Below are positions 1 to 6,558 of a stretch of 9,366 bases of DNA, in pieces. The stretch's first letter is position 1; the number at the start of each line of letters is the position of its first letter. Origin of the DNA: Bacteroidota bacterium. GTDB lineage: Bacteria > Bacteroidota > Bacteroidia > Chitinophagales > LD1. Where the stretch lies: positions 1 to 9,366 of the forward strand of contig JAEYZB010000146.1 in NCBI GenBank assembly GCA_023428205.1, in the 5' to 3' direction. A program made the translations under genes and the position numbers. A model generated the notes under the pieces. It saw nothing but the letters and a program-made list of their open reading frames with translations. It was not told the origin of the DNA and ran no database searches.

Positions 1-964
1 TGATGGCGGTCCGGTAACACCAACGCTTTCTATTTCGGCATCACCTGCATCGGTGAGCGAAGCAGCAGGCTCAGCCAGCTTCACGGTAACCTTATCGCAA
101 GCTGCGGCAAGTACAGTAACTGCTACTGTAAGTTTAGCAGGAACCGCTATTTCCGGAACGGATTATAACGCAACAGGCACGAGCGTTTCTATTCCTGCGG
201 GTTCAACGACAGCGACTGTTTCCCTTTCGATTATAGATGATGCAGTAGTAGAAGGAAACGAAACCGTTGTGGCTACTTTGACAAACCCTTCAGGAGCTAC
301 ATTGGGTACAGCTTCGGCAACCTTGGCGATTATAGATAATGATGGCGCATCAAATGTTCCGACCGTTTCTATTGCTGCGAATGTATCTTCAGTAGGAGAA
401 GCTTCTGCAACGGCTGTAACTATTACGGCTACGCTTTCTGCTGCATCAACCGTTCCGGTGACTGTTGGGGTGAACTTTTCGGGAACGGCTGTAAACCCTG
501 CTGACTATGCGATAAGCGGCACTCTATTTACATTCCCTGCGGGTTCTACTATTGCTTATATCACGGTTACGGTGGTAGATGATGCCATCTACGAAGGAAC
601 AGAAACGATTTTCGTAAGTGTGAATAGCCTTTCAGGCGCAATTTTGGGACAACCGGCATCTTTGAGCATTACCATTAATGATGATGAAACGCCATCAAGC
701 ATCAACGAACCGGAAGGATTGCGTGCAATAAATGCCTATCCGAATCCGGCAAGAGACTATGTAAAAGTGGCGATGAGTACTCCTGATACGCAATTGATGA
801 ACTTGGTGGATTTACAAGGAAGAATTGTAAAAACAGCGACTATCGTTTCGGGAGAAAATCTGGTTGATATTACCGATTTGAATTCAGGAAGCTATGTATT
901 GCGTTTTACAAATGCTAGTACACAAGAGTTTACAGGTGCAAGACCATTATTGGTGGTGAAATAA
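1..964 (+). CDS. Secreted Calx-beta repeat protein with T9SS C-terminal sorting domain (5' end outside window)
   Basis: This is the C-terminal part of a larger gene. The frame is open from base 2 with no stop upstream, and the GTG at 53 is an internal Val codon, not a start. About 320 residues are visible. They contain two Calx-beta-like units with a period of about 113 residues (nt 2-340 and 341-700), each starting near an Asp-Gly linker and carrying acidic loops (IIDDAVVEGNET, VVDDAIYEGTET, DNDG) of the kind that bind Ca2+ in this fold. The end (nt about 719-961) matches the type A T9SS sorting domain: AYPNPARDYV, then LVDLQGRIVK and GSYVLRF, ending in a basic residue. In that family the domain directs export across the outer membrane and is usually cleaved off for surface attachment or release. 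The rest of the protein, perhaps an adhesin or enzyme, is not visible, so its specific job is unknown. The strong terminator just downstream suggests it ends its transcription unit. Confidence 0.9.
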   Translation, partial: DGGPVTPTLSISASPASVSEAAGSASFTVTLSQAAASTVTATVSLAGTAISGTDYNATGTSVSIPAGSTTATVSLSIIDDAVVEGNETVVATLTNPSGATLGTASATLAIIDNDGASNVPTVSIAANVSSVGEASATAVTITATLSAASTVPVTVGVNFSGTAVNPADYAISGTLFTFPAGSTIAYITVTVVDDAIYEGTETIFVSVNSLSGAILGQPASLSITINDDETPSSINEPEGLRAINAYPNPARDYVKVAMSTPDTQLMNLVDLQGRIVKTATIVSGENLVDITDLNSGSYVLRFTNASTQEFTGARPLLVVK

Positions 965-985
965 GCACTTCGATACAAATAAATT

Positions 986-1015
986 AAAAAGTCCCGCACT
1001 TGTGCGGGACTTTTT
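986..1015 (+). terminator. Strong Rho-independent terminator, probably bidirectional
   Basis: A perfect 8-bp GC-rich stem (GTCCCGCA at 991-998, TGCGGGAC at 1003-1010) encloses a CTTG loop. Five A's lie before it and five T's after it, so the full symmetric stem is 13 bp and could stop transcription from either side. It lies 22 bases after the stop of the T9SS-sorted protein and separates it from the sigma-54 activator. Confidence 0.9.
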
Positions 1016-1036
1016 CGTTAATATTGTTTTCAAAAA

Positions 1037-1044
1037 TATCTTTG
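1037..1044 (+). promoter_or_regulatory. Putative Bacteroidota -7 box (TATCTTTG) for the activator-lptE pair
   Basis: TATCTTTG matches the TAnnTTTG -7 consensus of the Bacteroidota housekeeping sigma factor. It lies 28 bases before the ATG at 1073, giving a short leader of about 20 nt. A TTCG at 1014-1017, 19 bases upstream, is a weak candidate for the -33 element. It overlaps the terminator T-tract. Confidence 0.55.
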
Positions 1045-1072
1045 TTTTGCCAAAACGGCAGAGTAATACACT

Positions 1073-2317
1073 ATGGACATTCAAACGATTAAAAACAGAT
1101 TCGGAATAATTGGCAACGCTCCTGCGCTCAATCACGCAATCAGTATTGCGGAGCGCGTGGCATCTACTAATTTAACGGTATTGATACACGGAGAAAGTGG
1201 AGTAGGGAAAGAGGTCTTTTCACAAATCATTCATCAGCTTAGCTCGCGCAAACACAATTCGTTTATTGCAGTCAACTGCGGTGCAATTCCCGAAGGCACG
1301 ATTGATTCGGAGTTGTTTGGACACGAGAAAGGCTCGTTTACAGGGGCTAACGAGGCGCGTAAAGGTTATTTTGAAACGGTAAATGGCGGTACGATATTTT
1401 TAGATGAAATAGGAGAGTTGCCGTTGGGTACACAGGCGCGTTTGCTACGTGTGTTGGAAACGGGCGAATACATTCGCGTAGGTTCTTCCAAAGTGATGAA
1501 AACCGATGTGCGCGTGGTAGCCGCTACCAACGTAAAACTGCAAGATGCCGTGCGACACAACAAGTTTCGGGAAGATTTGTACTACCGACTCAGCACCGTA
1601 CCTATCTACATTCCGCCATTGCGCGAGCGAGGAGAAGACATTTACTTTTTGTTCCGAAAGTTTTGTATTGATTTTTCCGAGCGGGTTAAAATTCCATCGG
1701 TAAAACTCACGGACGAAGCGCGACTTTTAATTTTGAAATACACTTGGCCGGGCAACGTTCGCCAGTTGAAAAACGTAGCAGAGCAAGTCAGTATTTTGGC
1801 ATTGGACCAAACCGTTTCGGCAGAAGAGTTAGTGCAAATTGTTCCCGATATTACCCAAAGCCGACTGCCCGCAATTACAGATAAACTTTTGGAAGGAAAT
1901 GGAAGCTACAGCGAACGGGAATTGTTGTACAAACTGATTTTTGACTTGAAAAAGGACTTGAATGATTTGAAACAGTTCGTATTCAATGTTATCAAGAATC
2001 CTGAGCTGGCAAACGATTCTGCAACGCAAAATTATATGCAGCAGGAAGCCGCTATCAATCCTGTGTTAAATCAGGAATTTAATGTAGTTCCTAATATTCA
2101 TTACGCTACTTCGCCTTCGCCCGTTGTTATTGGTTCGCATCAAACGTACGACCAACACGAAACGGTAGAAGAGTCACTTTCTATTGCCGATAAAGAAAAA
2201 GAACTGATTATAAAAGCCTTGAAAAAACACCGCAACAGAAGGAGAGATGCGGCTGCGGATTTGGGGATTTCGGAGCGAACGCTGTATCGAAAAATAAAAG
2301 AATATAATTTAGAGTAA
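1073..2317 (+). CDS. Sigma-54-dependent transcriptional activator (AAA+ enhancer-binding protein), no receiver domain
   Basis: This 414-residue bacterial enhancer-binding protein is predicted to use ATP hydrolysis to open sigma-54 promoters. The AAA+ domain starts almost at the N-terminus: Walker A GESGVGKE (40-47), the sigma-54-contacting loop as GSFTGA (87-92, usually GAFTGA), Walker B TIFLDE (107-112), sensor I VAATN (149-153), the REDLYYRL segment with the arginine fingers (166-173) and sensor II WPGNVRQL (225-232). A linker of about 130 residues, poorly conserved in appearance, leads to a Fis-type helix-turn-helix (about 376-414, AAADLGISERTLYRKI). There is no N-terminal receiver, PAS or GAF domain, so activity may be set by expression level or a partner. 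The stop is 1 nt before lptE, implying co-transcription and coupling. From memory, this pairing recurs in Bacteroidota near secretion and envelope genes. Target promoters cannot be inferred. Confidence 0.93.
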   Translation: MDIQTIKNRFGIIGNAPALNHAISIAERVASTNLTVLIHGESGVGKEVFSQIIHQLSSRKHNSFIAVNCGAIPEGTIDSELFGHEKGSFTGANEARKGYFETVNGGTIFLDEIGELPLGTQARLLRVLETGEYIRVGSSKVMKTDVRVVAATNVKLQDAVRHNKFREDLYYRLSTVPIYIPPLRERGEDIYFLFRKFCIDFSERVKIPSVKLTDEARLLILKYTWPGNVRQLKNVAEQVSILALDQTVSAEELVQIVPDITQSRLPAITDKLLEGNGSYSERELLYKLIFDLKKDLNDLKQFVFNVIKNPELANDSATQNYMQQEAAINPVLNQEFNVVPNIHYATSPSPVVIGSHQTYDQHETVEESLSIADKEKELIIKALKKHRNRRRDAAADLGISERTLYRKIKEYNLE

Positions 2318-2318
2318 A

Positions 2319-2828
2319 ATGCGAAAATTGTTTTTTGGAACAGCCATCCTGCTCGTTTTTTCCATCCATTTGCAGTCGTGTAAAATCTATTCGTTCAGCG
2401 GAGCTAATATTTCGTCAGATATTAAAACGGTCACGGTAGATATCTTTGAAAACAAAGCTCCGAATGCGCCTGTTTATTACAATCAAACGCTCACCGATAA
2501 ATTGAAATTTAAGTTGGTTTCCGAAGCTAATTTGCGACAAGTAACAGCGGGCGGAGATGTTTATTTCAAAGGTTCTGTGGTTTCGTACAGCGTAGCGGCA
2601 TTGGCACCTACGGCACAAACCCGAACAGGCGTAAACCGATTGAACATTACGGTACATGTGGATTTTGTGAATAACAAAGATGCCAAAGACAAATGGTCGG
2701 AAAATTTTACACGCTACGCGGAGTTTCCTGCTACGGAACTATTAAACAATCGCGAAGGGCAACTGATTGAAGAAATCAATAAACAGTTGATAGACGATAT
2801 TTTCAATCGCGCATTTGTGAAGTGGTAG
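2319..2828 (+). CDS. lptE: LptE-like LPS-assembly lipoprotein
   Basis: This 169-residue lipoprotein has a hydrophobic N-terminus and lipobox LQSC, with Cys21 as the predicted lipidated residue. The body (YSFSGANI, then TVTVDIFENKAPNAP, a variable middle, and a C-terminal helix EGQLIEEINKQLIDDIFNRAF) follows the layout of Bacteroidota LptE: a short lipoprotein with an alpha/beta sandwich that plugs the LptD barrel and helps deliver LPS to the outer leaflet. The ATG lies one base after the stop of the sigma-54 activator, so translation is probably coupled. An oddity is that the codons for ILLVFSIHL in the signal peptide (2346-2371) form a reverse-strand copy of the dispersed 26-nt repeat found elsewhere in this window. 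The family call rests on length, lipobox, general pattern and neighbour. LptE is poorly conserved in sequence, so a different small lipoprotein is possible but less likely. Confidence 0.8.
   Translation: MRKLFFGTAILLVFSIHLQSCKIYSFSGANISSDIKTVTVDIFENKAPNAPVYYNQTLTDKLKFKLVSEANLRQVTAGGDVYFKGSVVSYSVAALAPTAQTRTGVNRLNITVHVDFVNNKDAKDKWSENFTRYAEFPATELLNNREGQLIEEINKQLIDDIFNRAFVKW
2346..2371 (-). repeat. Dispersed 26-nt repeat, copy A (inside lptE, reverse orientation)
   Basis: Read on the minus strand this is AAATGG, ATGG, then AAAAAACGAGCAGGAT. The last 16 bases are identical to copies C and E. It lies in the codons of the lptE signal-peptide core, the only copy within a gene and the only one inverted relative to the others. 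Confidence 0.7.
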
Positions 2829-2860
2829 AAAACAATTAAAAAATAAAAATGGAAGCGACA

Positions 2861-2886
2861 AAATGGTGCGAAAAAACGAATAGGTT
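2861..2886 (+). repeat. Dispersed 26-nt repeat, copy B (degenerate, after lptE)
   Basis: AAATGG, TGCG, then AAAAAACGAATAGGTT. It has three mismatches to the 16-base core of the other copies but keeps the AAATGG head and the spacing. It lies 32 bases after the lptE stop, between two convergent genes. The sequence AACGAATA recurs at 2908-2915. No clear terminator hairpin is visible in this 98-bp spacer. Confidence 0.5.
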
Positions 2887-2926
2887 ATCGCCCAACTCAA
2901 CCAATTAACGAATAACGCTTCAATTC

Positions 2927-3295
2927 TTATTTCACAAATCCTGTTCCTGCGCTATTGATTTCTACTTTGTCCATACCCTCTTTAATGATAGAGCAAGCGT
3001 GAATCACTTTCGGCTCTTTCATAATGCAAACAATGTCTCCTTCAAATAGGTGTAAGGTGTTTTTGCTCAAACCGCCAACAGATTGCGATTTGCCGCTGAA
3101 TACTTCTTTTTTATTTCCCCAGTAAACAGCTATCGGGCGTTCAGCGCTATTGCGCAATAGAATTGCAGATTCTTTTTTAGCAACCGCAACGGCTTCCGTT
3201 TTGTTTTCTTCATTGCTTGCCAATGCTTCAGTAGTTTGTGCTTTAGCGGTAGCTATGCTAAACAACATCACCGCACTCATTAAAACCGTTTTCAT
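2927..3295 (-). CDS. Small exported protein of unknown function
   Basis: The ATG at 3295 gives a 122-residue protein with a clear signal peptide (MKTVLMSAVMLFSIATAKAQ, predicted cut after AKA at residue 19). The reading frame is open further upstream to 3442, but that extension runs over the promoter-like box at 3312-3319 and into the neighbouring smr gene, so the internal ATG is preferred. The mature part begins with a polar, Ala/Glu/Lys-rich stretch (20-42), followed by a compact domain of about 80 residues (SAILLRNSAERPIAVYWG onward) with two Cys (90 and 101) that could form a disulfide in the periplasm. I do not recognise the family. It has its own predicted promoter and converges on lptE, so no functional link to its neighbours is implied. 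Confidence 0.75.
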   Translation of the reverse strand: MKTVLMSAVMLFSIATAKAQTTEALASNEENKTEAVAVAKKESAILLRNSAERPIAVYWGNKKEVFSGKSQSVGGLSKNTLHLFEGDIVCIMKEPKVIHACSIIKEGMDKVEINSAGTGFVK

Positions 3296-3311
3296 ACTTC
3301 TCAATTTTACG

Positions 3312-3319
3312 CAAAGGTA
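3312..3319 (-). promoter_or_regulatory. Putative -7 box (TACCTTTG) for the small exported protein
   Basis: On the minus strand TACCTTTG fits TAnnTTTG exactly, 16 bases before the ATG at 3295. A TTTTC stretch about 19 bases upstream (3338-3342) is a plausible weak -33 element. Its position supports the internal start chosen for this gene. Confidence 0.6.
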
Positions 3320-3371
3320 ATTTGTGGATAATGTGTTGAAAACAGGAAGTGAACAGCTAAAATGTGCGCTG

Positions 3372-3740
3372 TCAGAAAAAATAGACAATCGTGCTTCCCC
3401 AGCCGTAGCGCGGGTGATAGTCGCTATTGAACGAAGCGACATCTTTATGTTTCTTTAGGAGTTTATGGATTTCATCGCGCAGGCGTCCTTTGCCGTTTCC
3501 GTGAATAATGCGCACTTCGCGTTTACCTTGTAAAATGGCTGTATCTATTACTTTTTCAAACGTTTCCAATTGATATTCGATGGCGTATTTTTCGTCTCGT
3601 TTTCCGGCAACAAAATTCTCATCATAAATGTGCAAATCCACAATATCTGCCGAAAATGACGAATACTTTCCGCCCGTGTTCGGATTCGCTGCGCCCATCA
3701 TGTATTGACGCAAAAGCTCTTTGTCAATTTTTTCGCTCAC
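3372..3740 (-). CDS. Stand-alone Smr (MutS2 C-terminal type) domain protein
   Basis: With the GTG at 3740 this is a 122-residue protein consisting essentially of one Smr domain: IVDLHIYD (33-40), which supplies the family DLH motif, a helix rich in Glu/Lys, then the RIIHGNGKGRLRDEI segment (77-91), matching the HGxGxGxLR signature, and a C-terminal strand pair ending GWGSTIVYFF. Smr domains bind nucleic acid and often nick DNA or cleave RNA. The DLH and HGxG residues that form the active surface are present. In many Bacteroidota this domain forms the C-terminus of a longer DUF2027-type protein, and that N-terminal part is absent here. The start is uncertain. The frame is open to 3809 from a TTG, but the promoter-like box at 3748-3755 would exclude that. 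The ATG at 3701 would give a 109-residue version with an intact Smr domain. Its cellular role is unknown. Confidence 0.8.
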   Translation of the reverse strand: MSEKIDKELLRQYMMGAANPNTGGKYSSFSADIVDLHIYDENFVAGKRDEKYAIEYQLETFEKVIDTAILQGKREVRIIHGNGKGRLRDEIHKLLKKHKDVASFNSDYHPRYGWGSTIVYFF

Positions 3741-3747
3741 TGTGTGG

Positions 3748-3755
3748 CGAAGATA
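3748..3755 (-). promoter_or_regulatory. Putative -7 box (TATCTTCG) for the Smr gene
   Basis: The minus-strand TATCTTCG differs from TAnnTTTG by one base, and the same octamer precedes mrp (7812-7819). It ends 7 bases before the GTG at 3740, which would make the transcript nearly leaderless. If the ATG at 3701 is used, the leader is about 40 nt. The T-tract of repeat copy C lies at the -33 distance. Confidence 0.45.
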
Positions 3756-3766
3756 AAAACTTTTGG

Positions 3767-3792
3767 AAGTGGTGGAAAAAAACGAGCAGGAT
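3767..3792 (+). repeat. Dispersed 26-nt repeat, copy C (upstream of smr)
   Basis: AAGTGG, TGGA, then AAAAAACGAGCAGGAT. The 16-base core is identical to copies A and E. It is about 100 bp from copy D in the same orientation, just behind the predicted smr promoter. Confidence 0.75.
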
Positions 3793-3868
3793 AGGGGGGC
3801 AAGCTGCAAACTTCTCTTATTTGTCGTCCCAAGTTATGCTATTGATAAACTTGAGATAGCAGAGCAAG

Positions 3869-3893
3869 AAATGGTTCAAAAAAACGAGCAGAT
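3869..3893 (+). repeat. Dispersed 26-nt repeat, copy D (at the end of the truncated ORF)
   Basis: AAATGG, TTCA, then AAAAAACGAGCAGAT, one G shorter than the others. The 55-codon minus-strand ORF reads into this copy and stops in it: the last residues CSFF are the translation of the repeat itself. The roughly 75 bp between copies D and C (3793-3868) contain only a weak inverted repeat (TGCTAT at 3837-3842, ATAGCA at 3856-3861) and no gene. Confidence 0.7.
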
Positions 3894-4043
3894 TTTACAC
3901 ACAAGCACCGCTTCGCTCATGCTTGCGCGATTGAGGATTGCATCAAAATCAGGAAGTTTTTGAGCAATGGCAACCGCATTGAAAATGCTTAACAGTATTA
4001 CCATCGGCATTTTAGAAATGTGTTTGTTCGAGAAGTTGCTCAT
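3876..4043 (-). pseudogene. Short exported ORF, probably the truncated start of a fourth operon gene
   Basis: This 55-codon frame starts at an ATG 6 bases after the CMD-family gene stop, the spacing expected of an operon member. It begins with a convincing signal peptide: polar/basic SNKHISK, hydrophobic core MPMVILLSIFNAVAIA, then Q, with a likely cut after AIA (residue 27). The mature part (QKLPDFDAILNRASMSEAVLVCKI) looks like the start of a normal globular protein, but it runs straight into repeat copy D and ends there at a TGA. I infer that the 3' end was lost by deletion or recombination at the repeat. It could also be a real small exported peptide of about 28 mature residues. The family is not recognisable. 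Confidence 0.5.
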
Positions 4044-4049
4044 AAACCG

Positions 4050-4667
4050 TTACGCCTGATTTTGTATTCTCTCATTAAACGCCTGCATTATATTTTCGGC
4101 AGAAGGTTCTAATTGTAAACCTGTGCTGTTCAGAAAACCCGCCAACATCTGATAATGCCCTATCAGCATCGAAATTTCAATCAATAGTTTATCTGTATAA
4201 AAATTGGAAAGTGTTTGCCATGTATTTTCTGAAATCAGTTGATTGCTGATTATTTCATCGCAAGCCGTTAGCAAGGTTTTTTCTTTTTCATCATCAAATG
4301 CAGAAAAACCAAGAGAAACATTTATCACATCTTTATCTGTCAATCCGTTTTTCAAACCTACTTCAATATGCTGTCCCCATTCGTATCTGCACCTGCACAG
4401 CCACGCCACACGAAGAATTATCAACTCTCTTTCTCTGCCCGATAATTTTCCGTAAGGCATCAGCTTGGAAGCAAAGTAGAGCCATGCCCAAAACAACCGT
4501 TTGTTTATGGACATCACTTTGAATATGTCAGGCACTTCATTTCTGCCGAACAGCTTTGCTGTCTCTCCCATTATTTTAAACAACAGGCTTTGCTTGCTGT
4601 CGTCAGGAGTATTTATTCTTCGGGGAATATCTATCCAACCTTGTTTGGGAATGAGTATGTCTTGCAT
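4050..4667 (-). CDS. Carboxymuconolactone decarboxylase (CMD/AhpD-like) family protein
   Basis: This 205-residue, helix-rich protein carries the CMD core at about residues 55-135: RLFWAWLYFASKL, then GRERELIILRVAWLCRCRYEWGQHIEVGLKNGLTD with the usual short acidic/Gly turn after it. In AhpD-type members the active site is CxxCxxxH. Here Cys93 and His100 keep the first Cys and the His, but the second Cys is Glu96 (RYEWGQH), so peroxidase-type disulfide chemistry is not expected. This matches the CYEWxxH subgroup, whose reactions are mostly unknown. Annotations as gamma-carboxymuconolactone decarboxylase should not be taken literally. No signal peptide is visible, so it is cytosolic. The start is one base after the stop of the dehydrogenase gene, and a short exported ORF follows within 6 bases, so it is the third gene of a tight operon. 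Confidence 0.88.
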   Translation of the reverse strand: MQDILIPKQGWIDIPRRINTPDDSKQSLLFKIMGETAKLFGRNEVPDIFKVMSINKRLFWAWLYFASKLMPYGKLSGRERELIILRVAWLCRCRYEWGQHIEVGLKNGLTDKDVINVSLGFSAFDDEKEKTLLTACDEIISNQLISENTWQTLSNFYTDKLLIEISMLIGHYQMLAGFLNSTGLQLEPSAENIMQAFNERIQNQA

Positions 4668-4668
4668 A

Positions 4669-5514
4669 TTATTTTCCCGTTAATGTTTTCTGAAAGTAAT
4701 CATTCATTTTCTGCATCACGATTTCATACAGAAAAGTGAATTTGCGTTTTGCCCAATAGCCGAAACGAATATCGAACGAAGTAAAAATCAGGTAATCGTT
4801 TTTCTCAATTCCTTTCAGAATAGTTTTTGCCGCTTGTTCAGGACTGACTGCGTGTTTCTGAAAGCGTGATTTGAGTTGTTGCATTTCTTCATCAGAAATG
4901 GTAACGCCTGATATTTTTATGGTATGCACCAATCCAGTGTCCACCGCACCCGGGCAAACCAAATGAACACGAATATTGTGGCGTTTCAAATCGTGGCGTA
5001 AAACATCTGACAAGCCACGCAACCCGTATTTGCTTGCGCTGTATGCGCCATGCCACGGCAAACCGAAAAGCCCTGCGGCAGATGATACATTCACGATATG
5101 TCCTTTTTGCTGCTGCATCATCTTCGGCACAAAGGTTTCAATAATATGAATTGGTCCTTTCAGGTTAATGTCTATGATGTTGTTCCATTCTTCGTGCTGC
5201 ATTTTGTCCACCGCACCCCATGCGGAAATTCCTGCAATGTTCATCACTATGTCCATTGCTCCGTGTTGCGTGTAAATTTCTTCCGCAAATAATTTTACCT
5301 GTTCAAAATCGGCAACGTTAAATGCTTTATATGCGCTTACTTTTCCATTTTGTGATTTAATAAAATCAACCGTTTGCTGTAATCCTTTGGCGTTAATGTC
5401 CGTCAGGAAAAGTTCTGCACATCTTGCAGCCAATTCAATAGCCGTTGTCTTGCCGATTCCGCTTGCCGCGCCTGTGAGCAGACATTTTTTATTTGTGAAA
5501 TAAGAATTTGCCAT
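4669..5514 (-). CDS. Short-chain dehydrogenase/reductase (SDR)
   Basis: The ATG at 5514 (MANSYFTNKK) gives 281 residues, a normal classical SDR length. The frame is open further upstream but overlaps the hydrolase gene. Visible motifs are the nucleotide-binding TGAASGIG (14-21), Asp39 at the end of the second strand (LTDI, favouring NAD(H) over NADP(H)), NIAG (92-95) in place of the usual NNAG, Asn117 in INLKG, catalytic Ser145 (NVSSAAG), and Tyr158 and Lys162 (YSASK), then CPGAVDT (187-193). The catalytic tetrad is complete, so an active oxidoreductase on a hydroxyl or carbonyl group is expected. The C-terminal 40 residues are rich in aromatic and basic residues (FDIRFGYWAKRKFTFLYEIV) and may form a lid or touch membrane, suggesting a hydrophobic substrate. 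It lies 5 bases after the hydrolase and 1 base before the CMD-family gene. Confidence 0.93.
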   Translation of the reverse strand: MANSYFTNKKCLLTGAASGIGKTTAIELAARCAELFLTDINAKGLQQTVDFIKSQNGKVSAYKAFNVADFEQVKLFAEEIYTQHGAMDIVMNIAGISAWGAVDKMQHEEWNNIIDINLKGPIHIIETFVPKMMQQQKGHIVNVSSAAGLFGLPWHGAYSASKYGLRGLSDVLRHDLKRHNIRVHLVCPGAVDTGLVHTIKISGVTISDEEMQQLKSRFQKHAVSPEQAAKTILKGIEKNDYLIFTSFDIRFGYWAKRKFTFLYEIVMQKMNDYFQKTLTGK

Positions 5515-5519
5515 ATTAG

Positions 5520-6443
5520 TTATTGATTGAAGAAACGCACACACGCTTCTTTGGTTTTTTCGGGTTCTTCCAACATCGGGCAATGCCCGCAATTTTCAAA
5601 AATTACAAGTTGGCTGTTTTTAATATCGCGGTGAAATTTTTCCGCATGAGCAACAGGAATTACGTTATCTTCTTTTCCCCAAATAATCAATGCTGGACAT
5701 TGCACTTTTTGTATTAAAGACGTGTCGGGAAAATTATCAGAAAGAATGACTTTCAGCATATTGGGAATATTACCTTTTATGTTGATGATTTTGTTGATGA
5801 GCGTTACATAATTTTCATCTACTTTTTCAGCATTGAAATACGCTCCCTGCAATCCTTTGCGACTCATGGATAATGACATTCCTTTAGCTGCAATTTTCTG
5901 CATAAAACTCGACCTGAATTTTTCCCGTGCCGCCAACACCTTTTCCAAATCATAGCCCGCAGCATTAAGCAATACAATCTTTTTCACCTTTTCGGGATAA
6001 TCAACAGCCGCCATCCATGTTACCAATCCACCCATAGAATTTCCGATGATATAAAGCGAATCAAGCTGAAGTGTATCGAACATAAAGTCCAAGTATTCCT
6101 GATACTTTTGAACGTAATTTTCATTAGCCGATAACTCCGGTAAATCTGATAATCCGAAGCCGGGCAAATCAACACGGATAATCCGGTAATCGTCTTTCAT
6201 CAGTTCGACAAGCTGATTGAAATGCGTGTATGCCGCTCCAAATCCATGAACCATTAAGACAGGAATGCCTTTGCCTTCATCGGTGTAATGAATTTCGGTT
6301 CCGTTCCAATCAAGAAAATGTGAGTAAGGAGAACTCAACTCTTGTCTTACTGTTTCTTTTGGAGCGGTCAAATCAGAGCAGCCCCACAGAAAAAGTGAAA
6401 TAAAAACCGCTGCTACAAATTGCTTTTCTAATAAAACCGTCAT
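5520..6443 (-). CDS. Alpha/beta hydrolase, predicted lipoprotein
   Basis: The start is the ATG at 6443. A TTG two codons upstream is also in frame but less likely. The 307-residue product has a short hydrophobic N-terminus and a lipobox-like LWGC ending at Cys22, followed by a polar linker, so it is predicted to be lipid-anchored in the periplasm or outer membrane. The Trp at the second lipobox position is unusual. The alpha/beta-hydrolase fold is complete: oxyanion HGFGA (66-70), VDLPGFGLSD (91-100), nucleophile elbow GNSMGG with Ser136, IIWGKEDNVIP with Asp259 and NCGHCPMLEEP with His287. The cap region is about residues 165-240. Such enzymes hydrolyse esters, lactones or carbon-carbon bonds, and the substrate is not evident. 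It is the first gene of the operon with the dehydrogenase and CMD-family genes, so it may release a product that enters the cell for oxidation. Confidence 0.92.
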   Translation of the reverse strand: MTVLLEKQFVAAVFISLFLWGCSDLTAPKETVRQELSSPYSHFLDWNGTEIHYTDEGKGIPVLMVHGFGAAYTHFNQLVELMKDDYRIIRVDLPGFGLSDLPELSANENYVQKYQEYLDFMFDTLQLDSLYIIGNSMGGLVTWMAAVDYPEKVKKIVLLNAAGYDLEKVLAAREKFRSSFMQKIAAKGMSLSMSRKGLQGAYFNAEKVDENYVTLINKIINIKGNIPNMLKVILSDNFPDTSLIQKVQCPALIIWGKEDNVIPVAHAEKFHRDIKNSQLVIFENCGHCPMLEEPEKTKEACVRFFNQ

Positions 6444-6545
6444 TGTCAATTATTTTTTTGCGGCATCAATTACATCGTAATCGGTTAGATAAAAATGTCT
6501 CACTGTATTCCTGTATGTTGTATTCAGGCGAGGATATAATGTAAC

Positions 6546-6558
6546 GGTAATAGTTACC
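6546..6558. promoter_or_regulatory. Operator-like palindrome over the operon's predicted transcription start
   Basis: GGTAA, three bases, TTACC forms a perfect 5-bp inverted repeat touching the edge of the -7 box and covering the predicted start. That is where a repressor would block transcription. It is a candidate site only, and no regulator gene is adjacent. Confidence 0.4.

Noticed and set aside
3296..3442. N-terminal extension of the small exported protein to 3442
   Set aside because: It would remove the signal peptide from the N-terminus, overlap the end of smr and run through a good promoter-like box. The ATG at 3295 explains the sequence better.
3767..3893. Repeats C and D as ends of an insertion sequence, or as a CRISPR array
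   Set aside because: They are direct, not inverted, with only about 75 bp between and no transposase. Two units with variable insides and no regular spacer series do not make an array.
3656..3963. Two plus-strand open frames overlapping smr and the repeat region
   Set aside because: They have no domain-like composition, sit antisense to smr or across repeats C and D, and have no start context or promoter.
5515..5592. N-terminal extension of the dehydrogenase into the hydrolase gene
   Set aside because: SDRs start close to the TGxxxGIG motif. The ATG at 5514 gives the normal length, and the extra residues overlap hydrolase codons in another frame.
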